From the NCBI GenBank assembly GCA_944383165.1, contig CALWON010000009.1:1-43436 (forward strand): a stretch of 43,436 bases of DNA. The letters run 5' to 3'. Every line of letters begins with the position of its first letter. Within the stretch, counting starts at the first letter, position 1. The position numbers were made by a program, and so were the translations under genes. Of the stretch, positions 23,646 through 31,818 are shown piece by piece. Under the pieces are notes generated by a model. The model made no database searches. It had not been told where the DNA came from and was given only the letters and a program-made list of their open reading frames with translations. The DNA is from an uncultured Oscillospiraceae bacterium (GTDB lineage: Bacteria > Bacillota > Clostridia > Oscillospirales > Oscillospiraceae).

Positions 23646-25409
23646 TTATTTGATTACTTTGCTTTTGACATCCTCAGCAATCAGTTGCTCAAATGCCTCG
23701 TAGGACATAGCACCCATATCCTCACCAGAGCGCAGACGAAGGGAAACTGTGTTGTTTTCCATATCACGGTCGCCCACCACCAACATGTATGGAATTTTGG
23801 ACAGTTGTGCTTCACGAATTTTCTTTCCAATTTTCTCGTTGCGGTGGTCCACTTCGACACGGAAACCAGCTTCATCCAGCTTTGCAGCGACATTGTTGCA
23901 ATAGTCAGCAGCACGGTCTGTGACAGGGAGAATTTTGACCTGTACAGGGGCAAGCCATGCGGGGAAGGCACCAGCAAAATGTTCTGTGATGACACCAATA
24001 AAACGCTCAATAGAGCCAAGTACCACACGATGGATCATTACAGGGCGATGCTTGTGCCCATCTTCTCCCACATACTCCAGCTCGAAACGCTCAGGCAGCT
24101 GCATATCAAGCTGAATGGTGCCGCACTGCCAGGTACGTCCCAGAGAGTCAGCAAGATGGAAGTCCAGCTTTGGACCATAGAAGGCACCATCCCCCTCATT
24201 GATGACATAATCCTTGCCCATTTCTTCCACGGCTGCCTTCAAAGTCTCTGTGGCAAACTCCCAGTCCTTAATATCACCCATATGATCTTCAGGCATGGTG
24301 GATACCTCAATCTGATAGGAGAGACCAAATACAGAATAGACCTCATCAAAGAGACGGACCACATTTTTGATTTCATCTTTCATTTGATCCCAGGTCATGA
24401 AGATGTGGGCATCATCCTGTGTGAAGCAGCGTACGCGGAACAGCCCATGCAGGGCACCGGACAGCTCATGGCGATGCACCAGACCCAGCTCACCCACACG
24501 CAAAGGCAGATCACGGTAGGAATGGGGTTCACTCTTATAGACTAGCATTCCACCGGGGCAGTTCATGGGCTTGATGGCAAAGTCTTCCCCATCAATGACA
24601 GTGGTATACATGTTGTTTTTGTAGTGGTCCCAGTGACCAGAACGCTCCCACAGGGCACGGTTGAGCATCATAGGAGTGCTAATTTCCACATAACCATAGC
24701 GTTTGTGCACCTGACGCCAGTAGTCAATCAGAGTGTTACGCAGAACCATGCCTTTGGGAAGGAAGAAGGGGAAGCCGGGACCTTCATCCATCATAGTAAA
24801 CAGCCCCAACTCTTTGCCCAGCTTTCTGTGGTCACGCTTCTTTGCTTCCTCAATGCGCTGCAAGTAGGCATCCAGCTCCTCTTTTTTGGGAAACGCAATG
24901 CCATAGATACGCTGCAATGTTTCACGATTGGAGTCACCGCGCCAGTATGCGGCATTGCAGGCAGTCAGTTTCAGGGCATTGCCCTTCACACGACCAGTGG
25001 AGTCCAGGTGGGGACCAGCACACAGGTCTGTAAATTCTCCCTGCTTATAGAAAGAGATGTGGGCATCCTCAGGCAGGTCGTTGATGAGTTCTACCTTGTA
25101 GGGCTCTCCCTTTTCCTCCATAAAGGCAATGGCCTCTGCCCTTGGCAGCTCAAACCGTTCCAGCTTCAGCTTTTCCTTGCAGATTTTGCGCATTTCTGCC
25201 TCGATTTGTTCCAAAATCTCAGGGGTAAAGGGGAAGGGGGAATCCATATCATAGTAGAACCCCTCCTCAATAGAGGGACCAATGGCAAGCTTTACTTCAG
25301 GAAACAGACGCTTGACTGCCTGTGCTAAAATGTGGGAGCAGGTGTGCCAATAGGTTTTGCGGTATTCTGGATTTTCAAAGCTAAATTGCTGATTGATTTC
25401 TTCAGACAT
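23646..25409 (-). CDS. thrS: Threonyl-tRNA synthetase lacking the TGS domain
   Basis: Charges tRNA-Thr. The product from the ATG at 25409 is 587 residues, shorter than the usual 640 or so because the N-terminal TGS domain is absent. It begins almost directly with the editing/second additional domain (HTCSHILAQAVKRLFP, with the H-x3-H zinc-like motif). The class II core follows with motif 2-3 elements: MKPMNCPGG, RELSGALHGLFRVRCFTQDDAHIF and MIHRVVLGSIERF. The anticodon-binding domain is at the C-terminus. Expression is under a T-box leader with its own promoter. An upstream in-frame ATG (25457) would fall in the leader terminator and is not used. Confidence 0.96.
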   Translation of the reverse strand: MSEEINQQFSFENPEYRKTYWHTCSHILAQAVKRLFPEVKLAIGPSIEEGFYYDMDSPFPFTPEILEQIEAEMRKICKEKLKLERFELPRAEAIAFMEEKGEPYKVELINDLPEDAHISFYKQGEFTDLCAGPHLDSTGRVKGNALKLTACNAAYWRGDSNRETLQRIYGIAFPKKEELDAYLQRIEEAKKRDHRKLGKELGLFTMMDEGPGFPFFLPKGMVLRNTLIDYWRQVHKRYGYVEISTPMMLNRALWERSGHWDHYKNNMYTTVIDGEDFAIKPMNCPGGMLVYKSEPHSYRDLPLRVGELGLVHRHELSGALHGLFRVRCFTQDDAHIFMTWDQMKDEIKNVVRLFDEVYSVFGLSYQIEVSTMPEDHMGDIKDWEFATETLKAAVEEMGKDYVINEGDGAFYGPKLDFHLADSLGRTWQCGTIQLDMQLPERFELEYVGEDGHKHRPVMIHRVVLGSIERFIGVITEHFAGAFPAWLAPVQVKILPVTDRAADYCNNVAAKLDEAGFRVEVDHRNEKIGKKIREAQLSKIPYMLVVGDRDMENNTVSLRLRSGEDMGAMSYEAFEQLIAEDVKSKVIK

Positions 25410-25454
25410 AGTGATTTTCCTCCATATCATAGTAAAGTAGAGATTGGGGTAAAA

Positions 25455-25702
25455 CAAAACGCCTCACCCCGGTTTTGACCAGGGGTGAGGCGTAACAATC
25501 ATTGCGCTCCACGGTTCCACCCTGCTTACAGTACAACATATATACTGTCGCTTGTGACCGCTGTAACGGGCGAATCCCGTTCTGGTTCTGTCCCAGACAG
25601 CTCAGGAGTGGTATCACCATCAAAGTTACGCAGGACACTTGCAGCAGATGTGTCCCTCTCTGGGCGGCTTCGATGGCTGCGTCTCCTTCTCAGCCATGTT
25701 CA
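25455..25702 (-). promoter_or_regulatory. T-box leader of thrS
   Basis: On the minus strand the T-box core AGGGTGGAACCGTGG (25523-25509) is followed by a terminator, stem ACGCCTCACCCC/GGGGTGAGGCGT (25493-25482 with 25470-25459) and TTTTGTTTT. The stem I region includes CAGAGAGGG and a loop with GATACCACT; ACC at 25612-25610 is the likely threonine specifier, though I could not fold it fully. Uncharged tRNA-Thr should stabilise the antiterminator. Confidence 0.9.
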
Positions 25703-25707
25703 TGGCT

Positions 25708-25736
25708 ACTATATCACTGCCCATCTGAAATGTCAA
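25708..25736 (-). promoter_or_regulatory. Sigma-A promoter of the thrS T-box leader
   Basis: Minus strand TTGACA (25736-25731), 17-bp spacer, TATAGT (25713-25708). The -35 box contains the stop codon of the small ORF upstream. Confidence 0.78.
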
Positions 25737-25966
25737 GGGTTAAGGGAGGAGATGAGGGCATCTCTTAATTGAATGGGTTGGCAGAGAGGGGCGGGGGATT
25801 TCTTTGTAATATAGATATAAGCCTCCTGCCAATCCTGTAATTGGTAGTCTTCAGGGGAGATGGATTGCAGTGCAGATATAACAGAGGAGCGATAGCTGCC
25901 ATCGTGAAGATCCGAGAGATAAACCAGGTTTGCATTGTCTGCAAGGATATCTAACAAATGGTTCAT
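25733..25966 (-). CDS. Small hypothetical protein upstream of thrS
   Basis: A 77-residue ORF from the ATG at 25966, or 88 residues from an upstream ATG at 25999. I recognise no domain. The sequence is soluble and mixed (LADNANLVYLSDLHDGSYR, then EDYQLQDWQEAYIYITK), which reads like a real small protein rather than noise, but its ribosome binding site is weak. It ends inside the -35 box of the thrS promoter. It may be spurious. Confidence 0.45.
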   Translation of the reverse strand: MNHLLDILADNANLVYLSDLHDGSYRSSVISALQSISPEDYQLQDWQEAYIYITKKSPAPLCQPIQLRDALISSLNP

Positions 25967-26130
25967 AACAATACCAGTCCATTTCAAATTTTGTGCCACT
26001 TTGTGTCACATTTTTAATTATAAACTAGAAAAAACCTATGTCAAGTGTAGAAATAAACTTTTGAATTATGTCTTGCGTCTTTATTCCAATTCACAATAGA
26101 GAGGCGTGATGGAACAGGAGGCGAAAAGAT

Positions 26131-26460
26131 ATGGCGATTGACTATCAGGGAGTTGGACATAGAATGGCAATACGCAGAAAGCAGTTGGGATTACGGCAGG
26201 TGGAAGTGTGTGAACGGTGTGGGATTAACAGCAACTACCTATCCAACATAGAGCGGGCAGTTTCCATTCCCAGTTTGGAAGTGTTTATGAGGATTTGTGC
26301 TGCATTGGAGACAACTCCAGATTTACTTCTTTTGGGAACTGCTTCCAGAGGAGATGATGGTCTGCGACAGGAGGTAGCCCAACAGGTGAAAGGGCTGGAT
26401 AAACAGCAGTTAGCACTTGCAAAAAGCTTTCTAACTTGGTTAATGGAACAAAAATTTTAA
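26131..26460 (+). CDS. XRE-family transcriptional regulator
   Basis: A 109-residue DNA-binding protein. A lambda-repressor-type helix-turn-helix occupies about residues 8-65 (RRKQLGLRQVEVCERCGINSN, then YLSNIERAVSIPSLEVFMRI). A short C-terminal helical tail (KGLDKQQLALAKSFLTWLM) probably dimerises. GGAGGCG precedes the ATG. The regulon is unknown; the nearest candidate target is the uridine phosphorylase gene. Upstream, 25967-26130 is AT-rich with no clear promoter call. Confidence 0.85.
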   Translation: MAIDYQGVGHRMAIRRKQLGLRQVEVCERCGINSNYLSNIERAVSIPSLEVFMRICAALETTPDLLLLGTASRGDDGLRQEVAQQVKGLDKQQLALAKSFLTWLMEQKF

Positions 26461-26471
26461 TTCAAATTTCA

Positions 26472-26500
26472 TTGTGCTGGATAGGGGGAACGGTTATAAT
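26472..26500 (+). promoter_or_regulatory. Sigma-A promoter of the nucleoside phosphorylase gene
   Basis: TTGTGC (26472-26477), 17-bp spacer, TATAAT (26495-26500), 38 bp before the ATG. Confidence 0.65.
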
Positions 26501-26537
26501 AGGGAGTAATAAATGGAATGAATAGGAGGGCAAGAAG

Positions 26538-27305
26538 ATGCAAGAACATCCAGTACAATTTCATATTCAATGTGCACAGAGAGAAGTGGGACACTATTGT
26601 ATTTTGCCGGGAGACCCTGGACGCTGTGAATCCATTGCAAGTTATTTTCATGCTCCTGTTCACATTCAAACAAATCGTGAATATGTGACCTATACAGGGG
26701 AACTATGTGGAGAAAAGGTTAGTGTGGTTTCCACAGGGATTGGAGGTCCATCGGCTGCCATTGCAATGGAAGAGCTGTGTCATTTGGGAGCACATACCTT
26801 TATACGGGTGGGTACTTGTGGCGGCATCAAATTGGAGGTACAAAGTGACGATATTGTCATTGCAACTGGTGCAGTGCGTATGGAAGGCACCAGCCGGGAA
26901 TATGCACCCATCGAATTTCCAGCGGTTCCTGATTTTGCGGTCACCTGTGCACTGACACAGGCAGCGCAGAACTTGGGAAAAACGTGGCATACTGGAGTGG
27001 TGCAGAGCAAAGATTCCTTTTATGGGCAACATTCTCCTGACAGTATGCCAATTTCCTATGAGTTAAAACAAAAATGGGAGGCATGGAAGCGGTTGGGGGT
27101 GTTGGCAAGTGAGATGGAATCGGCAGCCCTCTTTACTGTTGCTGCCGCAAGGCAGGTACGCTGTGGAGCGGTTTTTCATGTCATCTGGAATCAAGAAAGG
27201 GAATTGGCTGGATTGGACCAAAAGGAGTCCCATGATACTTCCGCTGCCATTCAGGTGGGTGTAGAGGCACTGAAGTTACTCATTGCCAACGATCAGAAAA
27301 AATAA
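26538..27305 (+). CDS. udp: Uridine phosphorylase (NP-I family)
   Basis: Cleaves uridine with phosphate to uracil and ribose 1-phosphate in pyrimidine salvage. The 255-residue protein has [10 protein letters not shown] (phosphate and ribose contacts, about residues 22-31), [24 protein letters not shown] (about 91-98) and SEMESAALF (about 192-200), in which the Met-Glu pair binds ribose. These fit the Udp branch of nucleoside phosphorylase family I. A related purine nucleoside phosphorylase is less likely. AGGAGGGC precedes the ATG. Confidence 0.87.
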   Translation: MQEHPVQFHIQCAQREVGHYCILPGDPGRCESIASYFHAPVHIQTNREYVTYTGELCGEKVSVVSTGIGGPSAAIAMEELCHLGAHTFIRVGTCGGIKLEVQSDDIVIATGAVRMEGTSREYAPIEFPAVPDFAVTCALTQAAQNLGKTWHTGVVQSKDSFYGQHSPDSMPISYELKQKWEAWKRLGVLASEMESAALFTVAAARQVRCGAVFHVIWNQERELAGLDQKESHDTSAAIQVGVEALKLLIANDQKK

Positions 27306-27331
27306 ATTTTTCTGGGATGTAAGATTCATCC

Positions 27332-27360
27332 TTGAAAGGTTACAATGAAAATGGTATGCT
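27332..27360 (+). promoter_or_regulatory. Possible promoter of the DUF6930-like gene
   Basis: TTGAAA (27332-27337), 17-bp spacer, TATGCT (27355-27360). A second -10-like TATACA overlaps. Confidence 0.4.
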
Positions 27361-27402
27361 ATACAATATTAAAGTATGCAATCCGTCAGGAGATGAATCA
27401 AT

Positions 27403-28443
27403 ATGGATAATAAAATCGATTTTCAGCAGGCAGCCCAGAAGTTAAAGGACAAGCAGTCCAAAGAGCGTTGGAGCATCCTGTTTAAAGCATTGAAAGATAT
27501 GATTTCCTTGCAGCCTTGGCAGTATATGAAACCGACGGATACACTGGCATATATTCCACAAAATGAAATGCGCACAGTGTTTTTCCAATGTGAACAACAG
27601 GAAGATGAGGTTTTGTTGCAAATCTATCCTACCGAGTACGCATTTGGGACAGAAGTTGAGGTATCAAAGGGAGAGAAAGAAGTAAAAAGGCAGCAGATCG
27701 AGCGGGATTGTATTACCATTGTTTTGACAGAGAAGGAGCGTCTCTCCAAAGAAATGCGTGAAAAAATGAAGAAACATGGTGTTTCCTATCCCAAAAAGAT
27801 GTGGCCTGTCCTGTATCGAAAGCGATATGGCTATCCCATTGCACTGTTGGAGGAGGATGAAATCCTATTCTTAATCCATAGTTTGGGGCATTTTATGATG
27901 GAAATTCAACTGATTCAAAACAAATATGATACTGTGGGCTTTGAGCAGGGGAGAATGATGCTGCGCTTTTTTGATGCAAAACAGGATTTGTGGGTCAATG
28001 CCGCAGTACCATGTTCATTGCCCAATGTAGAGAAGGATGTGTTGCAGATCCATGAGGATTCTGCCATTTTTAAAAGGCTGCAATCAGTCCCCACCAGTGA
28101 AACCATCAAAAAGGTGGAATTTGATTTTGGCTGGGAGACAGTGGCAACCCAGCGGAATATCCGAGAAGTGCCCTGCTTCCATGCTGTTGTCACCTTGACA
28201 GACCGGGATACAGAAGAAGCCCTCTATACCTACGCCTGTGCCCCTGATGAGTTGGTAGATTGTGCTATTTCTGCATGGTGTGAACTGATTCAAAAGCATG
28301 GAAAACCAGAGATACTCTATATTTCACGTGCAAGGAGCCATCAAATTTTTGCGGATTTTGCAGAGAAACTGGGCATTAAGATGAAACGGGTGAAAAAACT
28401 GCCTGGGGCAGAGCGGGTGCTGAAAGCGCAGGAAACCGTGTAA
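27403..28443 (+). CDS. Uncharacterised protein, DUF7309/DUF6930-like
   Basis: A 346-residue soluble protein that I do not recognise with certainty. The last 60 residues (KPEILYISRARSHQIFADFAEKLGI, ending KKLPGAERVLKAQ) resemble the DUF6930 domain, and the N-terminal two-thirds the DUF7309-type region that precedes it. There are no signal peptide, membrane segments or obvious catalytic motif. It stands alone with its own terminator, and the ribosome binding site is poor (CAGGAGATG). Function unknown. Confidence 0.75.
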   Translation: MDNKIDFQQAAQKLKDKQSKERWSILFKALKDMISLQPWQYMKPTDTLAYIPQNEMRTVFFQCEQQEDEVLLQIYPTEYAFGTEVEVSKGEKEVKRQQIERDCITIVLTEKERLSKEMREKMKKHGVSYPKKMWPVLYRKRYGYPIALLEEDEILFLIHSLGHFMMEIQLIQNKYDTVGFEQGRMMLRFFDAKQDLWVNAAVPCSLPNVEKDVLQIHEDSAIFKRLQSVPTSETIKKVEFDFGWETVATQRNIREVPCFHAVVTLTDRDTEEALYTYACAPDELVDCAISAWCELIQKHGKPEILYISRARSHQIFADFAEKLGIKMKRVKKLPGAERVLKAQETV

Positions 28444-28449
28444 AAGAGA

Positions 28450-28490
28450 AAAACAGGAGTGTTCTTGATAAAAGAACACTCCTGTTTTTT
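28450..28490. terminator. Bidirectional terminator between DUF6930-like gene and M24 peptidase
   Basis: A 17-bp perfect stem AAAACAGGAGTGTTCTT (28450-28466) pairs with 28472-28488, followed by T on the plus strand and T-rich sequence on the minus strand. Confidence 0.92.
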
Positions 28491-29559
28491 ATACCTGTTT
28501 CCACTGCTTTGGGTACTGATTCAAAACTTTACATCCATCTTTTGTCACTAAGACTAGGTCTTCAATGCGTACCCCCATTTGGTTTGGAAGATACACACCA
28601 GGTTCTATAGAGAAGATCTGCCCCTCTTTGATCAGGTCAGTATTGTTGCCACTTACATCCCCTGTTTCATGGCATTCCATGCCAATAAAGTGCCCTAAGC
28701 GGTGGGTAAAGTTGGCACCATAACCGGCGTTGGCAATGTGTTCCCGTGCCGCCCTGTCCACATCACAAAAACGGACACCAGGGCGGATCACAGCTTCAGC
28801 ACGTTCGTTTGCTTCCCGCACTAAATTATGGATTGCCAAATGAGTGGGGGATGGGGTACCACAAAAAAAGGTACGTGTCATATCAGAGCAGTAGCCCTGC
28901 CAGACACAGCCCATATCAATGACAACACATTCGCCATGGTGGAGGATGGTGCCATCTGGCTGGTGATGTGGGTCAGCGGCATTGGCACCAAAGGAGACAA
29001 TGGGGTCAAATGAAGTGCCAGATGCGCCAAGGCGCGAAAACTCAGAGCGAATGAAGTCGGCAGTTTCCAGTTCTGTGACCCCTGGATGTAAAAACTGTTC
29101 TACTGCTGCCATACAGGTGTCATTCAGATGGGAGGCCTCAATCATATGGACCTGTTCTTTCAGGTCTTTACAGCCTCTGACTGTGTTGACACAGTGGCTG
29201 GTCAGCTGGAATTGGCTGTTGGGACAAAGTTTCATAAGGGGAAGCAGAAATCTGGCTGACCAACAATCGTCGATTCCAATGGGGAGAGATGGATCAAGAT
29301 GTTGGGCAATGGCTGCAATCCCATCATCACAGTCGTTAAGCCACACTTCATGGAGCTGTGTGGGTGGTACTGTAAACAGATGATTTAAGATCAATGCGTG
29401 CTGACCATCTGTACGTAGGATCAATGCGTAAAGCCGTTCCATGGGCTGCACATCTACCCCTGTCAGATAGCGAATGGAGGAGGGAGATGACACAATCATC
29501 TGAGGGATACCAGCTTTGGACAGTTCAGATAACACACGTTGGATACGGTTAGAATCCAT
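28489..29559 (-). CDS. M24-family aminopeptidase P / Xaa-Pro dipeptidase
   Basis: Cytosolic metallopeptidase that removes N-terminal residues ahead of proline, 356 residues. The N-terminal creatinase-like domain (about 1-130) includes SSIRYLTGV. The pita-bread catalytic domain has the metal ligands in order: VIDMG (Asp), CSDMTR (Asp), HRLGHFIGME (His), SIEPGVYLP (Glu) and VRIEDL (Glu). GHFIGMECHE gives the second histidine. Divergent from sigK. PepP versus PepQ cannot be settled from sequence. Confidence 0.92.
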   Translation of the reverse strand: MDSNRIQRVLSELSKAGIPQMIVSSPSSIRYLTGVDVQPMERLYALILRTDGQHALILNHLFTVPPTQLHEVWLNDCDDGIAAIAQHLDPSLPIGIDDCWSARFLLPLMKLCPNSQFQLTSHCVNTVRGCKDLKEQVHMIEASHLNDTCMAAVEQFLHPGVTELETADFIRSEFSRLGASGTSFDPIVSFGANAADPHHQPDGTILHHGECVVIDMGCVWQGYCSDMTRTFFCGTPSPTHLAIHNLVREANERAEAVIRPGVRFCDVDRAAREHIANAGYGANFTHRLGHFIGMECHETGDVSGNNTDLIKEGQIFSIEPGVYLPNQMGVRIEDLVLVTKDGCKVLNQYPKQWKQV

Positions 29560-29635
29560 AAAATCACTTCCAGTTTTGATAGAGTCACCCTATTTTACTA
29601 CGGGATTCTAAAATGTACAAGTTGCCATTCTTTTT

Positions 29636-29664
29636 GAATAAGGGGGAGAGAGACCGAATACAGT
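29636..29664 (+). promoter_or_regulatory. Sigma-E-type promoter of sigK
   Basis: -35 GAATAAG (29636-29642), 14-bp spacer, -10 AATACAGT (29657-29664). The geometry and -35 match the spoIID promoter in this window; the -10 differs from CATACAHT at two positions. Confidence 0.55.
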
Positions 29665-29684
29665 AAAATGGGAGGTGTTATGGG

Positions 29685-30380
29685 ATGGTTTCACCAATCT
29701 TACACCTGATGATGCAGGGATTATTCTTGACCCTACGGCTTTCTGGAGATAGCCGTTCCTTTCCGCGGACACTGAAGGCACAGGAGGAGCAGGACTATTT
29801 GGAGCGGCTAGCACAGGGGGATTTAGAGGCAAGGAATAAGCTGATTGAACATAATTTGCGGCTGGTTGCCCACATTGCAAAGAAATATTATGCACAAACG
29901 GGGGATCAGGAGGATTTGATTTCTATAGGGACAATTGGGTTAATTAAGGGGATTTCCACATTTAAGCCAGATAAAAGTGTACGCCTTGCCACCTATGCAG
30001 CCCGCTGCATTGAAAACGAGATTCTGATGTATTTTCGAGCACAAAAAAAGAGACAGGGGGAAGTATCGTTAACCGATACCCTAGAGACAGGGGGAGATGG
30101 CAACTCCCTTTCCCTTCTGGATACACTGGCGGTAGATGACAATATGTTAGAAGAACTGGATATGAAAGATGCCTATCAGCAGGTGCGCAGATGTATCAAA
30201 TCAAACTTGACAGAGCGAGAGCAAATGATTATTTGCCTCCGATATGGGTTAAATCATAGAAAACCAAAAACCCAGAGGGAAGTGGCCAAGCAGTGCCAGA
30301 TTAGCCGTTCCTATGTTTCCAGAATTGAAAAACGGGCTTTGGAAAAGCTGTCAGACGCCATGAAAGAGTGGAAACCCTAA
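29685..30380 (+). CDS. sigK: RNA polymerase sporulation sigma factor SigK
   Basis: Late mother-cell sigma factor directing coat and cortex genes. The 231-residue product has region 2 IEHNLRLVAHIAKKYY...DLISIGTIGLIKGI and RLATYAARCIENEILM, nearly identical in pattern to Bacillus SigK. Region 4 is QREVAKQCQISRSYVSRIEKRALEKL. A hydrophobic N-terminal stretch (about residues 1-20) followed by FPRTLKAQEE corresponds to the pro-sequence removed by SpoIVFB. The gene is intact, with no skin-type insertion. ATG 29685 follows GGAGG at 29671-29675. Confidence 0.93.
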   Translation: MVSPILHLMMQGLFLTLRLSGDSRSFPRTLKAQEEQDYLERLAQGDLEARNKLIEHNLRLVAHIAKKYYAQTGDQEDLISIGTIGLIKGISTFKPDKSVRLATYAARCIENEILMYFRAQKKRQGEVSLTDTLETGGDGNSLSLLDTLAVDDNMLEELDMKDAYQQVRRCIKSNLTEREQMIICLRYGLNHRKPKTQREVAKQCQISRSYVSRIEKRALEKLSDAMKEWKP

Positions 30381-30494
30381 ACACAAAATGAGATTGAAAT
30401 GACCTATTTCTTGCAAATAATTCAAAATTCGTTCATAAATCACCGATAGAACGCAGTCTAAAAAAATATTTTTGCAATCTTAACAAAAATAATA

Positions 30495-30523
30495 TTGCAT
30501 TTTTGCACAATATCAACTATAAT
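30495..30523 (+). promoter_or_regulatory. Sigma-A promoter of the TAXI-TRAP operon
   Basis: TTGCAT (30495-30500), 17-bp spacer, perfect TATAAT (30518-30523), 55 bp before the ATG. Confidence 0.75.
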
Positions 30524-30577
30524 CAACTCGTACTAAATTTCCCCTATGCGTATCATTTAGAACTGGAGGAATTTGAA

Positions 30578-31654
30578 ATGATGAAAAAGAAACTGGCTTT
30601 TGTAATGGCGATGGCTCTGTCTGCTGGTCTGGTGCTCCCTGGATGTACCAGTGGGACGGGTACAACTTCCAGTACTGGGAGTACAACCAGTGGAGATGCT
30701 AGTTCTGCTGGCTCCACATCTTCGAGTGGAACTCAGGTGAGCACTGTCACCGGCGGCAAGGAGGGTGGTACAAGCCTGACCTTTACAACCGGCGGCGATC
30801 AGGGCACCTACTATGGGTTTGGTGGTGTTCTGGCTCAGAAGGTGGGCGAGGCAACCAGCACGAAAATTACTGCTATCACCTCTGGTGGCTCTCAGGCAAA
30901 CGTTGAAGCTCTGGACTTGGGAGATGCTCAGCTTGGCTTTGTGCAGACTGATGTAGGTGCTTATGGCTATGAGGGGACCCGCCTCTTTGAGGAGTATGGA
31001 GCCATCGATAACTACTCCACAGTGGCAAACTTGTACATGGAGCAGGTTCAAATTGTTACATTAGACCCCAACATTAAGAGTGTAGCAGACTTGGCTGGTA
31101 AGAATGTGTCTGTTGGTGCTGCCGGCTCCGGTGTGTATTACAACGCAGTTGACATTCTGGGTGCATATGGTCTGGATGTAGAGACTGATATTAACCCCAC
31201 TTATCAGGACTTTGGCAACAGCGTTGAGTCCTTACAGGATGGCAAGATTGATGCCGCTTTTGTGGTAGCTGGTGCCCCCACCACTGCGGTTACCTCCCTT
31301 GCCACTACAAAGGATGTGTATCTGGTTAGCTTGGATCAGGAGCATATTGATGCTCTGATGGCAGAGTCCCCCTATTACAGTGCTGATACCATTTCAAAAG
31401 ATGTCTATGACACTCCTGAGGATGTAACCACTGTAGCTGTGGGTGCTGTTGTCATTGCCCGTGACGATGTATCCAACGAGGATGTATATAACTTCATGTT
31501 TGGTGTCTTTGAGAATATCGACAGCATTACTGCTGCACATGCCAAGGGTGCTGAGCTGAATCTGGAGTTTGCTGCTTCCTATGGTGCAGTTCCCTATCAT
31601 CCTGGTGCTGCTGAGTACTACGCTGAGAAGGGGATTGAAGTTCCTACCAAGTAA
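30578..31654 (+). CDS. TAXI-family TRAP transporter solute-binding lipoprotein
   Basis: Extracytoplasmic receptor of a TRAP transporter, 358 residues. Signal peptide with lipobox LPGC (Cys about 23), then a Gly/Ser/Thr tether (about 24-60) like that of the ABC binding protein, then the TAXI domain: LTFTTGGDQGTYYGFGGVLA, SGGSQANVEAL and a C-terminal HPGAAEYYAEKG (shown in separate pieces). TGGAGGA (30564-30570) favours ATG 30578. The codon choice suggests strong expression. TAXI receptors are reported for glutamate and other organic acids; the ligand here is unknown. Confidence 0.9.
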   Translation: MMKKKLAFVMAMALSAGLVLPGCTSGTGTTSSTGSTTSGDASSAGSTSSSGTQVSTVTGGKEGGTSLTFTTGGDQGTYYGFGGVLAQKVGEATSTKITAITSGGSQANVEALDLGDAQLGFVQTDVGAYGYEGTRLFEEYGAIDNYSTVANLYMEQVQIVTLDPNIKSVADLAGKNVSVGAAGSGVYYNAVDILGAYGLDVETDINPTYQDFGNSVESLQDGKIDAAFVVAGAPTTAVTSLATTKDVYLVSLDQEHIDALMAESPYYSADTISKDVYDTPEDVTTVAVGAVVIARDDVSNEDVYNFMFGVFENIDSITAAHAKGAELNLEFAASYGAVPYHPGAAEYYAEKGIEVPTK

Positions 31655-31679
31655 TCGTTCTTGCTATGTCAAACAAGGT

Positions 31680-31703
31680 GGGCTGTGGCGTATACCGCAG
31701 CCC
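31680..31703 (+). other. Hairpin between TRAP receptor and permease genes
   Basis: GGGCTGTGG/CCGCAGCCC (31680-31688 with 31695-31703) forms a 9-bp stem without a T run, more likely an mRNA-stabilising or processing element than a terminator. Confidence 0.5.
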
Positions 31704-31818
31704 ATTCGAATAAGTATGACACACTTGTGAAACAGAGACATGAGCATAGATGGAAAGGCTGCTGATGTGTGTGCTGTACAAGGGAATGTGTCAAGTAATG
31801 TAGAAAGGAGAGTAGGGT

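Noticed and set aside
31680..31703. Hairpin after the TAXI receptor as a terminator
   Set aside because: No T tract follows, so it is listed as an mRNA element instead.
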